Assembly (NCBI GenBank): GCA_012033255.1
Contig: JAAUSF010000020.1
Location: forward strand, 1-55,189
Direction of reading: 5' to 3'
Length of the DNA stretch: 55,189 bases
Origin: Cyanobacteria bacterium RU_5_0
GTDB taxonomy: Bacteria; Cyanobacteriota; Cyanobacteriia; Elainellales; Elainellaceae
A program made the translations under genes and the position numbers. The stretch's first letter is position 1. The number at the start of each line of letters is the position of its first letter. This document shows positions 54,413 through 55,189 of the stretch, one piece after another. The notes under the pieces were generated by a model. It was not told where the DNA came from, searched no databases, and saw only the letters and a list, made by a program, of their open reading frames with translations.

Positions 54413-55123
54413 TTATACCTTTGCCTTTTTAGTTTTTTCTTTTTCCTTTTGCTTCTCTTTTTGTTTCTCCCGCTTTGCTGCTGTTTTCGCTGATTTCTCA
54501 GCCGCGATCGCCTCTAACTTTACCTTCTCTTTTTCTTCTTCAATTTTTTCTAAATAGTAGTGATAATCTCCTCGATATAATCGCAATTCTCCCTCACGAA
54601 TTTCCACAATTTTGTTAGCCACTTGGGAAATAAAATAGCGATCATGCGACACGATAATCACTGTCCCATCATAGTTTTGCAGTGCCTCCTCTAACATTTC
54701 CTTTGCCGGAATATCTAAGTGATTTGTTGGTTCATCTAACATTAGTAAATTGGCTGGACGTAACAGCATTTTTGCCAAAGCCAGACGCGCCTTTTCCCCA
54801 CCGCTTAACGAAGCAACGTCTTTAAAGACAGTATCTTCACTAAATAAAAATCGTCCCAGCAAAGTTCGGACGTCTTCATTGGTCCAGTCCGGTACTTCGT
54901 CATGAATCGTATCTATAACCGTTTTATTCAAATCCAGGGCTTCTGCTTGATTTTGCTCAAAATAGCTGGGCATCACGTTATGATCCCCTAACTTAACGAT
55001 CCCCTCTGTCGGCGGCTCCATCCCCGTGATCAGATGGAGCAGGGTAGATTTACCGCACCCGTTAGGACCCAATAACGCAATTCGATCGCCTCGCTCAACT
55101 AGCAGTTCCGCCCCTAGAAACAA
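54413..55123 (-). CDS. ABC-F family ATPase, C-terminal half
   Basis: A 236-residue stretch holding only the second ABC domain of an ABC-F protein (ribosome-associated translation factor): Walker A LLGPNGCGKSTLLHL, signature SLSGGEKARLALAKMLLRPA, Walker B LLMLDEPTNHLDIP and the switch VSHDRYFI. It ends in a highly charged lysine- and glutamate-rich tail (KREKQKEKQKEKEKTKKAKV). The frame begins at TTG 55123, but the preceding bases in another frame read HVYDDHI, which fits the normal lead-in to this domain. I therefore infer that the N-terminal half lies beyond the window and that one or more indels separate the frames near 55120. Confidence 0.8.
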   Translation of the reverse strand: MFLGAELLVERGDRIALLGPNGCGKSTLLHLITGMEPPTEGIVKLGDHNVMPSYFEQNQAEALDLNKTVIDTIHDEVPDWTNEDVRTLLGRFLFSEDTVFKDVASLSGGEKARLALAKMLLRPANLLMLDEPTNHLDIPAKEMLEEALQNYDGTVIIVSHDRYFISQVANKIVEIREGELRLYRGDYHYYLEKIEEEKEKVKLEAIAAEKSAKTAAKREKQKEKQKEKEKTKKAKV

Positions 55124-55189
55124 ATATGATCATCATAAACATGGGATCAGATTTTGATTGTATTACGACTTCTCGTCCGCTTACCGACG

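Overview
The window reads as a chromosomal segment of a cyanobacterium, most likely a filamentous Leptolyngbya/Oscillatoriales-type organism. The signs are the very frequent GCGATCGC (HIP1) octamers, many cyanobacteria-typical families (DUF928, Uma2, CHAT/TPR, NB-ARC/WD40, an EbsA-like protein, a phosphotransacetylase-like DRTGG protein), and short dispersed and tandem repeats in the intergenic gaps. I saw no tRNA, rRNA, CRISPR array or intact transposon.

Layout. 1-5 kb: a secreted DUF928 protein, a small unknown protein and a secreted PPC-TPR-CHAT protease-like protein. 5-9 kb: a Uma2-type nuclease, an acyl-CoA-dehydrogenase-like flavoprotein (unusual for cyanobacteria) and an RTX calcium-binding protein. 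9-13 kb: a large STAND ATPase (HTH + NB-ARC + 14 WD40 repeats) carrying an in-frame repeat insertion, then a decayed fragment resembling a PglX-type methyltransferase. 13.2-15.9 kb: a three-gene ABC-2 exporter. 16.3-18.1 kb: a secreted Ser/Asn/Asp repeat peptide followed by a JmjC (ribosomal-oxygenase-like) 2-oxoglutarate oxygenase. 18.1-20.8 kb: a polar amino-acid ABC transporter whose ATPase gene is frameshifted. 21-25.6 kb: cobU, an unknown protein, and two glycosyltransferases plus a WcaF/HpsU-type acetyltransferase (exopolysaccharide). 25.7-33 kb: unknown proteins, an M16 peptidase, cysC, and a divergent small-protein/ribbon-helix-helix module with a shared inverted repeat. 33-42.8 kb: a carotenoid oxygenase, a Yip1-like membrane protein, a large alpha/beta-hydrolase gene broken by a one-base shift, an HI0933-type flavoprotein with an upstream rubredoxin, an EbsA-like protein and a DRTGG protein. 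42.8-55.2 kb: a divergent two-component pair, a peroxiredoxin-like/2OG-oxygenase fusion, a CNNM/CorC-type membrane protein, PBP2, potA-potD with an IS630 remnant where permease genes might be expected, gpmI, and the C-terminal half of an ABC-F ATPase.

Functional groups. Nutrient uptake is represented by the amino-acid transporter and potAD. Envelope and polysaccharide work is represented by the glycosyltransferases, PBP2 and the EbsA-like protein. Conflict-type genes are the NB-ARC/WD40 protein, the CHAT protein and the PglX-like relic. The strongest candidate for an undescribed system is the Ser/Asn/Asp 12-residue repeat peptide beside the JmjC oxygenase; the RHH module and the cysteine-less peroxiredoxin/2OG fusion come next.

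Caution. At least three, probably four, reading frames look broken by single-base indels (18404, about 35350, 38461-38466, about 55120). Either real decay or uncorrected sequencing indels could explain this, so frame-dependent conclusions there are provisional.
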